From the NCBI RefSeq assembly GCF_002086635.1, contig NZ_MVHD01000016.1:30410-94409 (forward strand): DNA of 64,000 bases. The letters are read 5' to 3'. Numbering within the stretch: the first letter of the stretch is position 1; each line of letters opens with the position of its first letter. Shown piece after piece: positions 26,946 to 35,167 of this stretch. Both the position numbers and the translations under genes were made by a program. Source of the stretch: Mycobacterium alsense. GTDB lineage: Bacteria > Actinomycetota > Actinomycetes > Mycobacteriales > Mycobacteriaceae. The notes under the pieces were generated by a model. That model was not told the DNA's origin. It searched no databases and worked only from the letters and a program-made list of their open reading frames with translations.

Positions 26946-27344
26946 CTATTCGCCCGGTTGGTAGTGCGCGGCCGAGTTCCGCAACTGCCAGAGCTGGGCG
27001 GGACACAGGAGGTTAACCGCATACGAGACAAGGTAATTGGCCGCGGTCTCGTCATTGGGCGTCACCGTGTCCTTCACCCCACCCAACAGCTCCGGGTAGC
27101 CCTCGCCCGCGGTGACCCTGTCGCAGATCCCGCGGCCGTAGCCCAGCGCGTCATTGTTCGGGAAGTCGTAATGTCGCCGCACCGTCACGTCATAGAGGTA
27201 CTCGACTTCGGGCGCAGGAGCGGCAACCGCACGCGGCGCCGGAATCGCGCCGGCAACGGCGGCGGTCATGATCAGGACGACCGGCCACCCGCGTCCCTTC
27301 GCCGCATACCACCGGCGGCCGGGGAAAGGGCCGATGTCTTTCAT
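26946..27344 (-). CDS. DUF732 secreted protein
   Basis: A 132-residue protein with a signal-like hydrophobic segment (about 18-41, PVVLIMTAAVAGAIPAPRAVAA) and a DUF732-type domain: YGRGICDRVTAGEGYPELL and ANYLVSYAVNLLCPAQLW, with two cysteines likely paired. DUF732 proteins are small secreted mycobacterial proteins of unknown role. The start ATG at 27344 was chosen because the upstream extension is not family-like. It converges on the CAP gene, in the place where Rv1976c lies in M. tuberculosis. Confidence 0.75.
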   Translation of the reverse strand: MKDIGPFPGRRWYAAKGRGWPVVLIMTAAVAGAIPAPRAVAAPAPEVEYLYDVTVRRHYDFPNNDALGYGRGICDRVTAGEGYPELLGGVKDTVTPNDETAANYLVSYAVNLLCPAQLWQLRNSAAHYQPGE

Positions 27345-27435
27345 GGGCTGCTCCGTTTGTCGCCTGGCGGATAAGGGATTATCTCCCGACATCGCCACCC
27401 GGCGCCAGATCGAATTCATCTGCGAATCAAGACCA

Positions 27436-28410
27436 TTAGCACCCATGGGCCGGCCCAAGGCGATCGACCGTGCCGGCCAGCACGTCGCGGCAGCCCGCCC
27501 ACATCCGCTTGATGATGTCGGCGGCCGGTGGCAGGTCGTCGATCCGGCCGGCCACCTGGCCGGTGTTGGCGACGCTGGCGTCCATGTCGCCGTCGAAGTA
27601 GAGCCGCTGCACGCGCTGCAGGGCCGCGCCGCCCGACTCGGACGACGTCCCGAAGGACCCGGTGCGGTCCAGCTTTTCGGCGGCCGGGGTGCGGATCACT
27701 CGCATCATGCGCTTGCCGTCGAGGGGCAGCAGCACCGTCGACGTCTCGTCGGCGCCGACGACCGCCTGTTTGAGGTTGCCGTGCACCGGCGACTCCGCCG
27801 AGGCCATCAGCCGGGTGCCCATCTGCACACCCTCGGCGCCGAGGACCAGTGCGGCGGCCATGGACGCGGCGTCGCAGATCCCGCCCGCCGCCACGATGGG
27901 CACGTCGACGTGGGCGGCGACCAGGGGCAGCAGCACCATCGTCGAGGCGCCGAACCGGTTCTTGAACCCGCCGCCCTCGACGCCCTCGACGACGAGCCCG
28001 TCGACGCCGGCGTCGACGGCCTTCCTCGCGGCGGCCAGCGTGCCCACCACGTGGAAGACGGTGATGCCCGCATCGTGCAGCCGGTCGGTGAACAGCTTCG
28101 GGTCTCCCGCCGAGGTGGTGACGAACCGGATGCCGCTGGCGACAAGGAGATCGATTACGGCCGGGTCGCGGTTGAACAGCAGCGCGATGTTGGCGCCCAC
28201 CGGGCGGTCGGTGAGGTCGCGTACCCGCCGCAGGTCGGCCCGGCCCTGCTCGGACGTGGTTTCGATGATGCCCAGCGCGCCGGCGCCGGAGACGGCCGCC
28301 GCCAGCTGCGCGCCGGCGATGTAGGTCATCGGGGCCTGGATGATCGGGATGTCGATCCGCGCGAGTTCGCAGACCCGGTTGGGCGCGGGACCGCGGCCGT
28401 TGTCGCCCAT
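27436..28410 (-). CDS. Nitronate monooxygenase / 2-nitropropane dioxygenase family flavoprotein
   Basis: A 324-residue FMN-dependent TIM-barrel enzyme. Motifs include the start IDIPIIQAPMTYIAGAQLAA, GLVVEGVEGGGFKNR, VPIVAAGGICDAASMAAAL and LGAEGVQMGTRLMASAE, which form the FMN-binding site of the NMO/FabK-like family. Members oxidise alkyl nitronates such as propionate-3-nitronate, or act on other carbon acids, so the exact substrate is open. ATG at 28410 overlaps the stop of the NYN-domain gene (TGATG), so the two are co-transcribed. Confidence 0.85.
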   Translation of the reverse strand: MGDNGRGPAPNRVCELARIDIPIIQAPMTYIAGAQLAAAVSGAGALGIIETTSEQGRADLRRVRDLTDRPVGANIALLFNRDPAVIDLLVASGIRFVTTSAGDPKLFTDRLHDAGITVFHVVGTLAAARKAVDAGVDGLVVEGVEGGGFKNRFGASTMVLLPLVAAHVDVPIVAAGGICDAASMAAALVLGAEGVQMGTRLMASAESPVHGNLKQAVVGADETSTVLLPLDGKRMMRVIRTPAAEKLDRTGSFGTSSESGGAALQRVQRLYFDGDMDASVANTGQVAGRIDDLPPAADIIKRMWAGCRDVLAGTVDRLGPAHGC

Positions 28411-28805
28411 CAGCCGCGCGGATCGATCAGGTCGCGGAAGCTTGCGGCGGGGTACACGGAGGCCCCCAGGGCGGAGACCCGGGCACTCAGCTCCTTGTCC
28501 GAGGTCACGACCCGGATCTCGTGCGGCTTGGCGTCGGCCCGCACCAGCCGGACGATCTGGTCGTCGGCCGAGTTCGCCGCCGCCCGGGGCGCGTAGGCGA
28601 TCTCGACCACCGACGACGCGACGGCGCTCGACGGCGGCCGCTCGAACACCACGGTCACTTGGCCTCCTTGGCTCTCGGGACTTTTTGCCCACCGGTCGAG
28701 CCGGTCCACCAGGGTGAGCATGGCGTGTTTGCGGTCCTTCCACCACCCGTCGGGGCGGCTGCCGATCACGTTCATGCCGTCGACGATCCAGCGCACAAAC
28801 CACAC
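28410..28805 (-). CDS. NYN-domain (PIN-like) nuclease
   Basis: A 131-residue NYN/YacP-type PIN-fold protein. The acidic metal-site residues are visible in WIVDGMNVIGSRPDGWWKDR, in NSADDQIVRLV and in VVTSDKEL, the conserved order for this RNase fold. It probably cleaves RNA, but its target is unknown. The start is taken at ATG 28805; a second ATG at codon 11 would remove part of the first beta strand. The gene is divergent from the acyl-CoA-dehydrogenase-like gene, with a 62-bp promoter gap. Confidence 0.8.
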   Translation of the reverse strand: MWFVRWIVDGMNVIGSRPDGWWKDRKHAMLTLVDRLDRWAKSPESQGGQVTVVFERPPSSAVASSVVEIAYAPRAAANSADDQIVRLVRADAKPHEIRVVTSDKELSARVSALGASVYPAASFRDLIDPRG

Positions 28806-28867
28806 GGTAGGGCGGGGGCGCGCCGTAGAGTAATCGGGTCCAGCAGCTTGACGATGGGAAAACGCCG

Positions 28868-30052
28868 ATGACGTCGTTAGCCGACACCGATGACCGCGTG
28901 GTTTCGCTGGCCCGCGGGATGCGCGACCTGGTGCGGGCCGAGGCCGCCGAATCGGAGCGGGCGCGCACCCTCACCCCGGCGATCGTCGACGAAATGTGGG
29001 CCTGTGGCTTGATGTCGGCGTTCAACCCGGTCGCGGCCGGCGGGGTCGAGCCGTCGTTCGCACAGATGATCGAAACCTGGATCGAAATGGCTTGGCAGGA
29101 CGGGTCGTTCGGGTGGATCGGCATCGCCAACCTGCCGTCGTCCTTCGCCGCGGCGACCTATCTGCCCGACGACGGATTCGCCGAGGTGTTCACGGCCCAC
29201 GGCAACCGCGTGACGCTGGGCGGCCAGTTCTTCCCCAACGGGCAGGGCACCGTCGTCGAGGGCGGTTACGTGGTGAGCGGGTCGTGGAACTTCGGCTCCG
29301 GCACCGGCCACTCCGAATACATCGCCGCCGGGTTCTTCCCGATGGACAACGGCGAGATGCGCTGGATCAGCGAGGGATTCCCCGAGATGCGGGTCGCGGT
29401 GGTGCCGCGGGACCAGATCAGCCTCGACGACGGCTGGTTCGTGCAGGGGCTCAAGGGAACCGGCTCCTACGACTACAACGCCCGGGAGGTGTTCGTCCCC
29501 GACGGCCGCACCTTCGAGCTGTTCGTCCGCGAGCCCTACCGCGGCTCGTCGCCGGCCACGCGCATGGGCCTGATGCCCGTGACCGCCGCGGGCCACGCGT
29601 CGTGGGCGCTGGGTGTTTCCAAGAGCATGCTCGACGACGTCCAGGAACTGGCGGCGACCAAGTTCCGGATGAGCGACATGGCCGCCCTGGCCAGCCGCCC
29701 GACATTCCAGAAGGGGCTGGCCCACCACCGGGCGGCCTGGCGCGCCGCCCGCCTGTTGGTGCTCGACGCGTTCACCACCGCCGAGGCCGCCGTGGCCGAG
29801 GGACACGACCTGACCCCAGCCCTGCGCGCGGACATGCGGGTGGCCGCCGTCTTCGCCACCGACACGGCCCGGGCCTGCGCCGAGTGGGCGCACCTGGTCG
29901 CCGGGACCAGCTCGATCCGCGAGGGCAGCCGCCTGGAGCGGGCGTTCCGCGACATCTACACCGGCACCCAGCACGCGTTCATCAGCGAGAAGGTGGCCAT
30001 CGACGTCGCGCAGATCTGGCTGGGCATCATCGAGGACCAGCCCGGGCTGTAG
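28868..30052 (+). CDS. Acyl-CoA dehydrogenase-fold flavoprotein (HsaA-like group D type)
   Basis: A 394-residue protein with acyl-CoA dehydrogenase fold. Segments such as QDGSFGWIGIANLPSS, VVSGSWNFGSGTGHSEYIAAG, LKGTGSYDYNAREVFVPDGRTF and the C-terminal LVAGTSSIREGSRLERAFRDIYTGTQHA are typical of the flavin-dependent hydroxylase branch (for example HsaA) rather than true acyl-CoA dehydrogenases. Such enzymes use reduced flavin supplied by a separate reductase to hydroxylate aromatic or similar substrates. No reductase gene is adjacent. Possibly co-transcribed with the following epimerase gene, 19 bp away. Confidence 0.72.
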   Translation: MTSLADTDDRVVSLARGMRDLVRAEAAESERARTLTPAIVDEMWACGLMSAFNPVAAGGVEPSFAQMIETWIEMAWQDGSFGWIGIANLPSSFAAATYLPDDGFAEVFTAHGNRVTLGGQFFPNGQGTVVEGGYVVSGSWNFGSGTGHSEYIAAGFFPMDNGEMRWISEGFPEMRVAVVPRDQISLDDGWFVQGLKGTGSYDYNAREVFVPDGRTFELFVREPYRGSSPATRMGLMPVTAAGHASWALGVSKSMLDDVQELAATKFRMSDMAALASRPTFQKGLAHHRAAWRAARLLVLDAFTTAEAAVAEGHDLTPALRADMRVAAVFATDTARACAEWAHLVAGTSSIREGSRLERAFRDIYTGTQHAFISEKVAIDVAQIWLGIIEDQPGL

Positions 30053-30071
30053 GCCTGGCTAGTATCAGCGG

Positions 30072-30971
30072 ATGCGCGGCTGCAAAATCCTGATCACGGG
30101 TCCGACCGGTCAAATCGCCACCCCCATCGCCCTGGCGCTCGCGGCCGACAACGAGGTCTGGGGCATCGCCCGCTTCACCAATCCCGCGGCGCGGGAAGGC
30201 CTCGAGCGGGCGGGGATTCGCTGTCAGACGGTCAACCTGGCCGCCGGCGACTTCACCGGCCTGCCAAGCGACTTCGACTACGTGCTGAATCTGGCGGTGG
30301 CCAAGAGCGGCAGCTGGGACAAGGACCTCGGGGCCAACGCCGAGTCCGTCGGCCTGCTGATGGCGCACTGCCGCGGCGCAAAGGCCTTCCTGCACTGCTC
30401 CTCGGCGGCCGTGTACGACCCGCCCGACGACGAACCCCGCACCGAGAAGGCCGCTTTGGGCGACAACCACAGGTTCTTGTTCCCCACCTATTCGATCTCC
30501 AAGGTCGCCGGCGAGGTCGTCGCCCGGTCGATGGCGCGCGTGCTCGGCCTGCCCACCACGATCGCCCGCCTCAACGTGCCCTACGGCGACAACGGCGGCT
30601 GGCCGTACTACCACATGGAGATGATGCTGGCCGGGATCCCGATCCCCGTCCCGCCCGGCGGGCCGGCCCGCTACAACCCGATCCACGAGGACGACATCAT
30701 CGCGACCATCCCGAAGCTGCTCGAGGCGGCGTCGGTGCCGGCGACGACGGTCAACTGGTGCGGCAACCAGAGCGTCAGCTTGCAGGACTGGTGCGGCTAT
30801 CTGGGTTCGCTCGTCGGCAAGGAGCCGGTGTTCGAGGAGAGCGAGCGGGCGCTGCGCGGCAACCCCACCGACGTCACCCGGATGCATGAGCTCATCGGCG
30901 GCACGACGGTCGACTGGCGGGACGGATTGCGCCGCATGGCCGCCAAGTTCCATCCCGAGCTGGTCGCGTAA
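30072..30971 (+). CDS. NAD-dependent epimerase/dehydratase family protein
   Basis: A 299-residue extended-SDR protein. The N-terminus KILITGPTGQIATPIALAL is a nucleotide-binding Rossmann motif, HCSSAAVYD carries the active-site serine and YSISK the Tyr/Lys pair. Such enzymes act on nucleotide sugars or on steroid and polyketide-like alcohols; no substrate can be named. Starts with ATG at 30072, 19 bp after the flavoprotein gene. A perfect 13-bp hairpin lies 84 bp beyond its stop. Confidence 0.8.
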   Translation: MRGCKILITGPTGQIATPIALALAADNEVWGIARFTNPAAREGLERAGIRCQTVNLAAGDFTGLPSDFDYVLNLAVAKSGSWDKDLGANAESVGLLMAHCRGAKAFLHCSSAAVYDPPDDEPRTEKAALGDNHRFLFPTYSISKVAGEVVARSMARVLGLPTTIARLNVPYGDNGGWPYYHMEMMLAGIPIPVPPGGPARYNPIHEDDIIATIPKLLEAASVPATTVNWCGNQSVSLQDWCGYLGSLVGKEPVFEESERALRGNPTDVTRMHELIGGTTVDWRDGLRRMAAKFHPELVA

Positions 30972-31054
30972 TTTCGCCGAACGTTGACGTGTTGCGGGGA
31001 TCCGCCCCCGAATTGCCGGGCAACACCTCGACGCCCGGCCCCGTGCAACGGGAA

Positions 31055-31085
31055 AAGTCCCGAACCCCTGGCGGGTTCGGGACTT
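31055..31085. terminator. Bidirectional hairpin terminator
   Basis: Perfect 13-bp stem AAGTCCCGAACCC / GGGTTCGGGACTT around a 5-nt loop, between two convergent genes (epimerase and the small membrane protein). The stem ends in AA/TT on both sides, so it can fold in transcripts from either strand. There is no long U tract, as is common in mycobacteria. Confidence 0.75.
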
Positions 31086-31123
31086 CCCCGGCGCGCGCAG
31101 CGCGCCCGGTTCAAGACCGCAAC

Positions 31124-31162
31124 TCAAGATCCCTTGTCAAGGTCCCTTCTCAAGATCCCTTG
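31124..31162. repeat. Three 13-bp tandem repeats at the 3' end of the small membrane gene
   Basis: TCAAGATCCCTTG, TCAAGGTCCCTTC, TCAAGATCCCTTG in direct succession. On the minus strand each copy carries a TGA, and because the period is 13 the stops fall in all three reading frames. The copy at 31150-31162 supplies the stop of the gene at 31150-31404. Confidence 0.8.
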
Positions 31163-31404
31163 GAGTAGCGAGTCAAGAACCCGGCGGCCGCGATCCCAGC
31201 GACCGCACCGATAACCCCCCACAGCACCAGCTGGAACACCATCGATCCGAAGAGCCAGCCGAACGTCAGTCCGATGTACAGCACCCAGATCAGGCGGAAA
31301 ACGCTCCACGCCGCAACCAGGCCGGCGCTGATCCCGAAGTACAGGCTGCGCTGGCGGTCGACGCGGTTGATCTGCTCTTCGATGCTGGTGGGTACAAGCT
31401 TCAT
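31150..31404 (-). CDS. Small two-helix membrane protein, unknown function
   Basis: An 84-residue protein: a hydrophilic N-terminus (MKLVPTSIEEQINRVDRQRS), then two predicted membrane helices (about residues 22-45 and 50-75, the second rich in Gly and Ala) and a short basic tail. I do not recognise a family; the plan resembles small 2TM-domain proteins. ATG at 31404 is preceded by AAGGAAG at a good distance, which fixes the start. Its stop lies in a tandem repeat, and related CAAGATCCC words recur upstream of its promoter. Confidence 0.65.
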   Translation of the reverse strand: MKLVPTSIEEQINRVDRQRSLYFGISAGLVAAWSVFRLIWVLYIGLTFGWLFGSMVFQLVLWGVIGAVAGIAAAGFLTRYSKGS

Positions 31405-31500
31405 GTCTGTGACTTCCTTTCCGGTGGCGCCGCCGGGTTGGCGCCGCTGCGACAAGTAGAAGCCGGGGGATCGGCTACCGATCCCAACAACGGTCCCGGC

Positions 31501-31544
31501 AAGATCCCGACAAGATCCCGACAAGATCCCGACAAGATCCCGAC
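31501..31544. repeat. Four 11-bp tandem repeats AAGATCCCGAC
   Basis: Four exact copies of AAGATCCCGAC in the divergent region between the small membrane protein (leftward) and the SnoaL-like gene (rightward). The core CAAGATCCC is shared with the 13-bp repeats at 31124-31162. It could be a protein-binding array or a slippage-prone tract. Confidence 0.85.
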
Positions 31545-31617
31545 AATGTGCGCGCGATTTCGCTGTGCACTACTGTCACGCGGGACACATCCGGTTTGCC
31601 GAACCGATGGAGGAGCC

Positions 31618-31974
31618 GTGAGCCCTGAAGAGGTGGTCCGCGCCGAACTAGACGCCTGGAGTCGCCTGAACGTCGACGAGATCGTGGGCCACTTCGCCGA
31701 CGACGCCGTCTGGGACAACGTGCCTCTCGGGGCGGTGTCGGGTCTCGACCAGATCCGCAAGGCCGTGCAGGGCTACGTCGACCGCACGGCGGAGGGCAAC
31801 ATCGAGATCCTGAATCTCGCCGTCGCGGGCAACGTGGTCTTGACCGAGCGCGTCGATCATTTTGTCTACGACGGCACACCGATCCATGCCCGGGTCATGG
31901 GGGCCTTCGAGGTGGACGGCGACAAGATCGCCGCCTGGCGCGACTACTTCGACCTGCCCAACGCCCCGTCGTAG
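31618..31974 (+). CDS. SnoaL / limonene-epoxide-hydrolase-like protein
   Basis: A 118-residue NTF2-fold protein, GTG start at 31618 with GGAGGAG just upstream. ADDAVWDNVPLGAVSGLDQI, TERVDHF and ARVMGAFEVDGDKIAAWRDYFDL show the same Arg-Asp...Asp arrangement as limonene-1,2-epoxide hydrolases and as the gene at 15264-15656, so the two are distant paralogues. It may be a small hydrolase, isomerase or cyclase. Its 3' end overlaps the convergent permease gene by 31 bp. Confidence 0.72.
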   Translation: MSPEEVVRAELDAWSRLNVDEIVGHFADDAVWDNVPLGAVSGLDQIRKAVQGYVDRTAEGNIEILNLAVAGNVVLTERVDHFVYDGTPIHARVMGAFEVDGDKIAAWRDYFDLPNAPS

Positions 31975-33287
31975 ACCCGGTTCATCTCGGCCTGGAACCG
32001 GCGGTAGCTCTCCCTGCGGCCGGGCCGGCGCCGCACGATCAGCCAGCCGGACCCGAGGGCGGCGAACCACAGCGGAAACCAGGCGAGCGCGATCGCGGTC
32101 TCCCGCTGGGTGCACAGCGTCCAGAGCACGAATGCGAAGAAACCCAGCACGGCCCAGCACATCGCCACGCCCGCGGGCATCCGGTACGACGCATCGGCGT
32201 GGCGCTGCGGGTGGCGGCGCCGGTAGACCAGGTAGCTGACGACGATCATCGCCCACACGAACATGAACAACAGCGAGGCGATGGTGGTCACGAGGGTGAA
32301 GGCCCACATGACCGAACCGCCGAGATACAGCAGCGGGATCGAGGTCAGCAGCAGCACCGCCGTGAGACAAAGGGCCGCCGCCGGCACGCTGGAGCGGTTC
32401 AGGCGGCAGAAAATCGCCGGGGCGCTGCCTTCGTCGGCCAGGCCGAAAAGCATGCGCCCGGTCGAGAACACCCCGGAGTTGGCCGCCGAGGCCGCCGCGG
32501 TCGTCACCACGAAATTGACGACGGACGCGGCGGCGCCGAGACCCGCCAGCGCGAACATCGTCACGAAAGGGGACTCGCCGCTGGGAAACTGGCGCCACGG
32601 GACCACGGTGAGCATGGCCAGCAGCGCGCCGACGTAGAAGATCGCCACCCGAATCGGGACGGCGTTGATCGCGCGCGGGAGCGTGCGGCGCGGGTCGGCC
32701 GACTCGGCCGCCGCGGCGCCGACGAGTTCGACACCCACAAACGCGAAGAACGCGATCTGGAACCCCCCGACCACGCCCATGAAGCCGGCGCCGAAGAATC
32801 CGCCGTCGTTCCACAGGTTGGCCACCGCCGCCCGATGGCCTTGTGGCGAGACGAAATTGGTCGCCACGAGCACCGCGCCCACGCCGATGAAGCACACGAT
32901 CGCCGCCACCTTGATCAGCGCGAACCAGAACTCGATCTCCCCGAAGTTGCGGACGCCGAACAGGTTGACCGCGAGGATCGCGCCGACCGTCACCAGCGCC
33001 ACCGGCCAGGCCGGCAGCCCGGGCCACCAGAACTTCGAATAGCCGGCGATCGCAACGATTTCCGCGATGCCCGTGACCATCCAGGCAAACCAATACGACC
33101 AGCCGACGAAGAACCCGGCCGCCGGGCCCAGCAGGTCGGCCGCGAAGTCGACGAACGATTTGTAGTTCAGGTTCGACAACAGCAGCTCGCCCATCGCGCG
33201 GAGCACGAAAAACACGAAGAAGCCGATGATTCCGTACACCAACACGACCGCCGGGCCCGCGTGGGAGATCGTGCGCCCGGAACCCAT
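31944..33287 (-). CDS. Amino acid permease (APC family), N-terminus uncertain
   Basis: An amino acid transporter of the APC superfamily with about eleven visible membrane segments; from the first in-frame ATG (33287) it reads MGSGRTISHAGPAVVLVYGIIGFF, 447 residues. The conserved start of the family is nevertheless encoded just upstream in frame (33288-33371): LRRGLSNRHIQLIAIGGAIG then TGLF, which is half of membrane helix 1. No ATG, GTG or TTG occurs between that segment and the TAG of the preceding oxidoreductase gene at 33372-33374, which is in the same frame. So either a non-standard start is used, the protein is made by stop readthrough, or the gene has lost its start. Substrate unknown. 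Confidence 0.75.
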   Translation of the reverse strand: MGSGRTISHAGPAVVLVYGIIGFFVFFVLRAMGELLLSNLNYKSFVDFAADLLGPAAGFFVGWSYWFAWMVTGIAEIVAIAGYSKFWWPGLPAWPVALVTVGAILAVNLFGVRNFGEIEFWFALIKVAAIVCFIGVGAVLVATNFVSPQGHRAAVANLWNDGGFFGAGFMGVVGGFQIAFFAFVGVELVGAAAAESADPRRTLPRAINAVPIRVAIFYVGALLAMLTVVPWRQFPSGESPFVTMFALAGLGAAASVVNFVVTTAAASAANSGVFSTGRMLFGLADEGSAPAIFCRLNRSSVPAAALCLTAVLLLTSIPLLYLGGSVMWAFTLVTTIASLLFMFVWAMIVVSYLVYRRRHPQRHADASYRMPAGVAMCWAVLGFFAFVLWTLCTQRETAIALAWFPLWFAALGSGWLIVRRRPGRRESYRRFQAEMNRVYDGALGRSK

Positions 33288-33371
33288 GAACAGCCCGGTG
33301 CCGATCGCGCCGCCGATCGCGATCAGCTGGATGTGGCGGTTTGAAAGGCCCCGCCGCAGTTGCGGGATCTT

Positions 33372-34394
33372 CTACGCTCCGTCGTCGCGAAGCTTGACCA
33401 CCAGCTTGCCGACGTTGGCGCCGTCGAACAGCATGTTGATCGCCGTCGGCAGCTGCTCGAAGCCCTCGACCACCGTCTCGAGCGGCGTGAGCCGGCCGTC
33501 GGCGATCAGCCCGGCGATCTCGGTGGCCGCCTCCGCCGCACGCCCCAGATGGTCGAGGACGATGAAGCCCTGCAGCGTGGCGCGCTGGATCAACAGGTTG
33601 CCGAAGGCGCGCGGGCCGGGCGGCGGGTCGGCGGCGTTGTAGCCGGAGATCAGGCCGCAAAGGGCAACCCGCGCACCGATGTTCAGCCGCGCGAAGACCG
33701 CGTCCATGATGTCGCCGCCGACGTTCTCGAAGTCGACATCGATGCCATCGGGGGTCGCGGCGGCCAGCCGGTCGGCCCAGTCGTCGGCGCGGTGGTCGAC
33801 GGCGGCGTCGAAGCCGAGCCGCTCGGTGAGCAGGGCGCACTTCTCGGGTCCGCCGGCGATCCCGACGACGCGCGCGCCGTCGGCCTTGGCCAGCTGACCG
33901 GCGACCGACCCGACCGCGCCCGCCGCGGCCGAGACGACGACCGTCTCGCCGCGCTTCGGCCTGCCGATGTCGCGGATCCCGATCCACGCGGTCAGCCCCG
34001 TCGTTCCGAGCGCGCCCAGGTAGGCGCTCGGCGAAATGCCCTCGGCGAGCTCGAGCGGCATCACCAGCGACGTGTCGTTGAGGACCGCGTATTCCTGCCA
34101 GCCGAGCAGGCCCTGCACGGCCTGCCCGACCTCGTACCTGGGGTTCTTCGAGGCGACGACCTCGCCCAGCCCGCCCGCGCGCATCACCTCGCCGATGGCC
34201 ACCGGCGGCAGATACGTGGGCGTGTCGTTGATCCACATGCGGTTGGTCGGGTCGAGCGAGATCCAGTCGACGCGCACCAGCGCCTCGCCGTCGCTGATGT
34301 CGGGCACGGTGCCCTCGCTCAGCTGGAAGGTGTCGGGACCGATGCGTCCGGTGGGGCGTTTGCTGAGCACGAAGCGGCGGTTTCGATCGGACAT
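33372..34394 (-). CDS. NADP-dependent medium-chain oxidoreductase (CurA/leukotriene B4 dehydrogenase-like)
   Basis: A 340-residue zinc-free medium-chain dehydrogenase/reductase that reduces alpha,beta-unsaturated carbonyl compounds. It shows the fold's N-terminal catalytic part (LDPTNRMWINDTPTYLPPVAIGEVM), the cofactor motif AAAGAVGSVAGQLAK near residue 160 and ENVGGDIMDAVFARLN. ATG at 34394 gives the usual length. It is upstream of, and in the same frame as, the permease gene, separated only by its TAG. Confidence 0.85.
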   Translation of the reverse strand: MSDRNRRFVLSKRPTGRIGPDTFQLSEGTVPDISDGEALVRVDWISLDPTNRMWINDTPTYLPPVAIGEVMRAGGLGEVVASKNPRYEVGQAVQGLLGWQEYAVLNDTSLVMPLELAEGISPSAYLGALGTTGLTAWIGIRDIGRPKRGETVVVSAAAGAVGSVAGQLAKADGARVVGIAGGPEKCALLTERLGFDAAVDHRADDWADRLAAATPDGIDVDFENVGGDIMDAVFARLNIGARVALCGLISGYNAADPPPGPRAFGNLLIQRATLQGFIVLDHLGRAAEAATEIAGLIADGRLTPLETVVEGFEQLPTAINMLFDGANVGKLVVKLRDDGA

Positions 34395-34471
34395 ATGCGC
34401 ACCGTACTGGACACGGCGCCGATCGGCTCTACTCTTCAACAAGGGGGCAGTGCAACGCGGAGGTTGGCGCG

Positions 34472-35149
34472 GTGAACGTGGTGTCGCGGATTGTCCTGCT
34501 GCCCATCGTGGTAACGACCGCCGCGGCCGTCTCGCTGCACGGACCGGCTCGCGCCGATCCGCCACCGACTCAGGTGATCACCGTGGTCGCCGTCGGGCCC
34601 GGCGGCCAGCCGATCAACGGCTACCGCGAAGCGACGGGACCGGGCAACGTCGGCGAGGCCGGCGATTGCTCGACGGCGTCGCCCTCGGCGGTGGCCGACG
34701 ACGTCTACTACTGCTCGCCGAGCGCGGCGGGCGCCAACGCCTGCTGGCCGTCGACGCCGGGATCGCTGCTGTGCGTGGACAACCCGTGGACCATGAGCAT
34801 GCACCGGGTGCTTTACGACGGTCCGCTGCCGCCCGTGCGCGCGAACGCCAACCCGGACCCGTTCGCGCTGACGCTGGACGACGGCACGCGCTGCCTGTTC
34901 CGCAACGGCGGCGCCTGGGGCGGGCGGGCGGATGGCTACGTCGGCGTCTACGGGTGCGGCGACTCGCCCGGCGCCCACCCCGCGGTGCTATCGCTGCCCG
35001 ACGCGGCCCCCGGCACCTGCATCGACCGCTCGTCGGCGGTGTGGACGGTCAAGGTCGGCCAGCTGGGGCGACCGGACGCCGTCTTCCCACCGCCGCAGAC
35101 CCGCACGGTGACCGCCGCCTGGCTCGCCGGCGGCAAGGCCGGCCAGTAG
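34472..35149 (+). CDS. Secreted cysteine-containing protein, unknown function
   Basis: A 225-residue exported protein: signal peptide MNVVSRIVLLPIVVTTAAAV to about ARA-DP (residue 28), then a mature part with eight cysteines (in GDCSTAS, YYCSP, NACWP, LLCVD, TRCLF, YGCGD and GTCID among others), probably forming disulphides. No family is recognised. GTG at 34472 is preceded by GGAGG at good spacing. It is divergent from the oxidoreductase gene and followed 19 bp later by a methyltransferase gene. Confidence 0.7.
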   Translation: MNVVSRIVLLPIVVTTAAAVSLHGPARADPPPTQVITVVAVGPGGQPINGYREATGPGNVGEAGDCSTASPSAVADDVYYCSPSAAGANACWPSTPGSLLCVDNPWTMSMHRVLYDGPLPPVRANANPDPFALTLDDGTRCLFRNGGAWGGRADGYVGVYGCGDSPGAHPAVLSLPDAAPGTCIDRSSAVWTVKVGQLGRPDAVFPPPQTRTVTAAWLAGGKAGQ

Positions 35150-35167
35150 GGCTGCTATAACCCAGAT

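Noticed and set aside
31648..34236. 862-codon minus-strand frame across the permease region
   Set aside because: It runs through three recognisable genes in a different frame and is extremely Arg/Gly/Ala-rich; it is a composition artefact.
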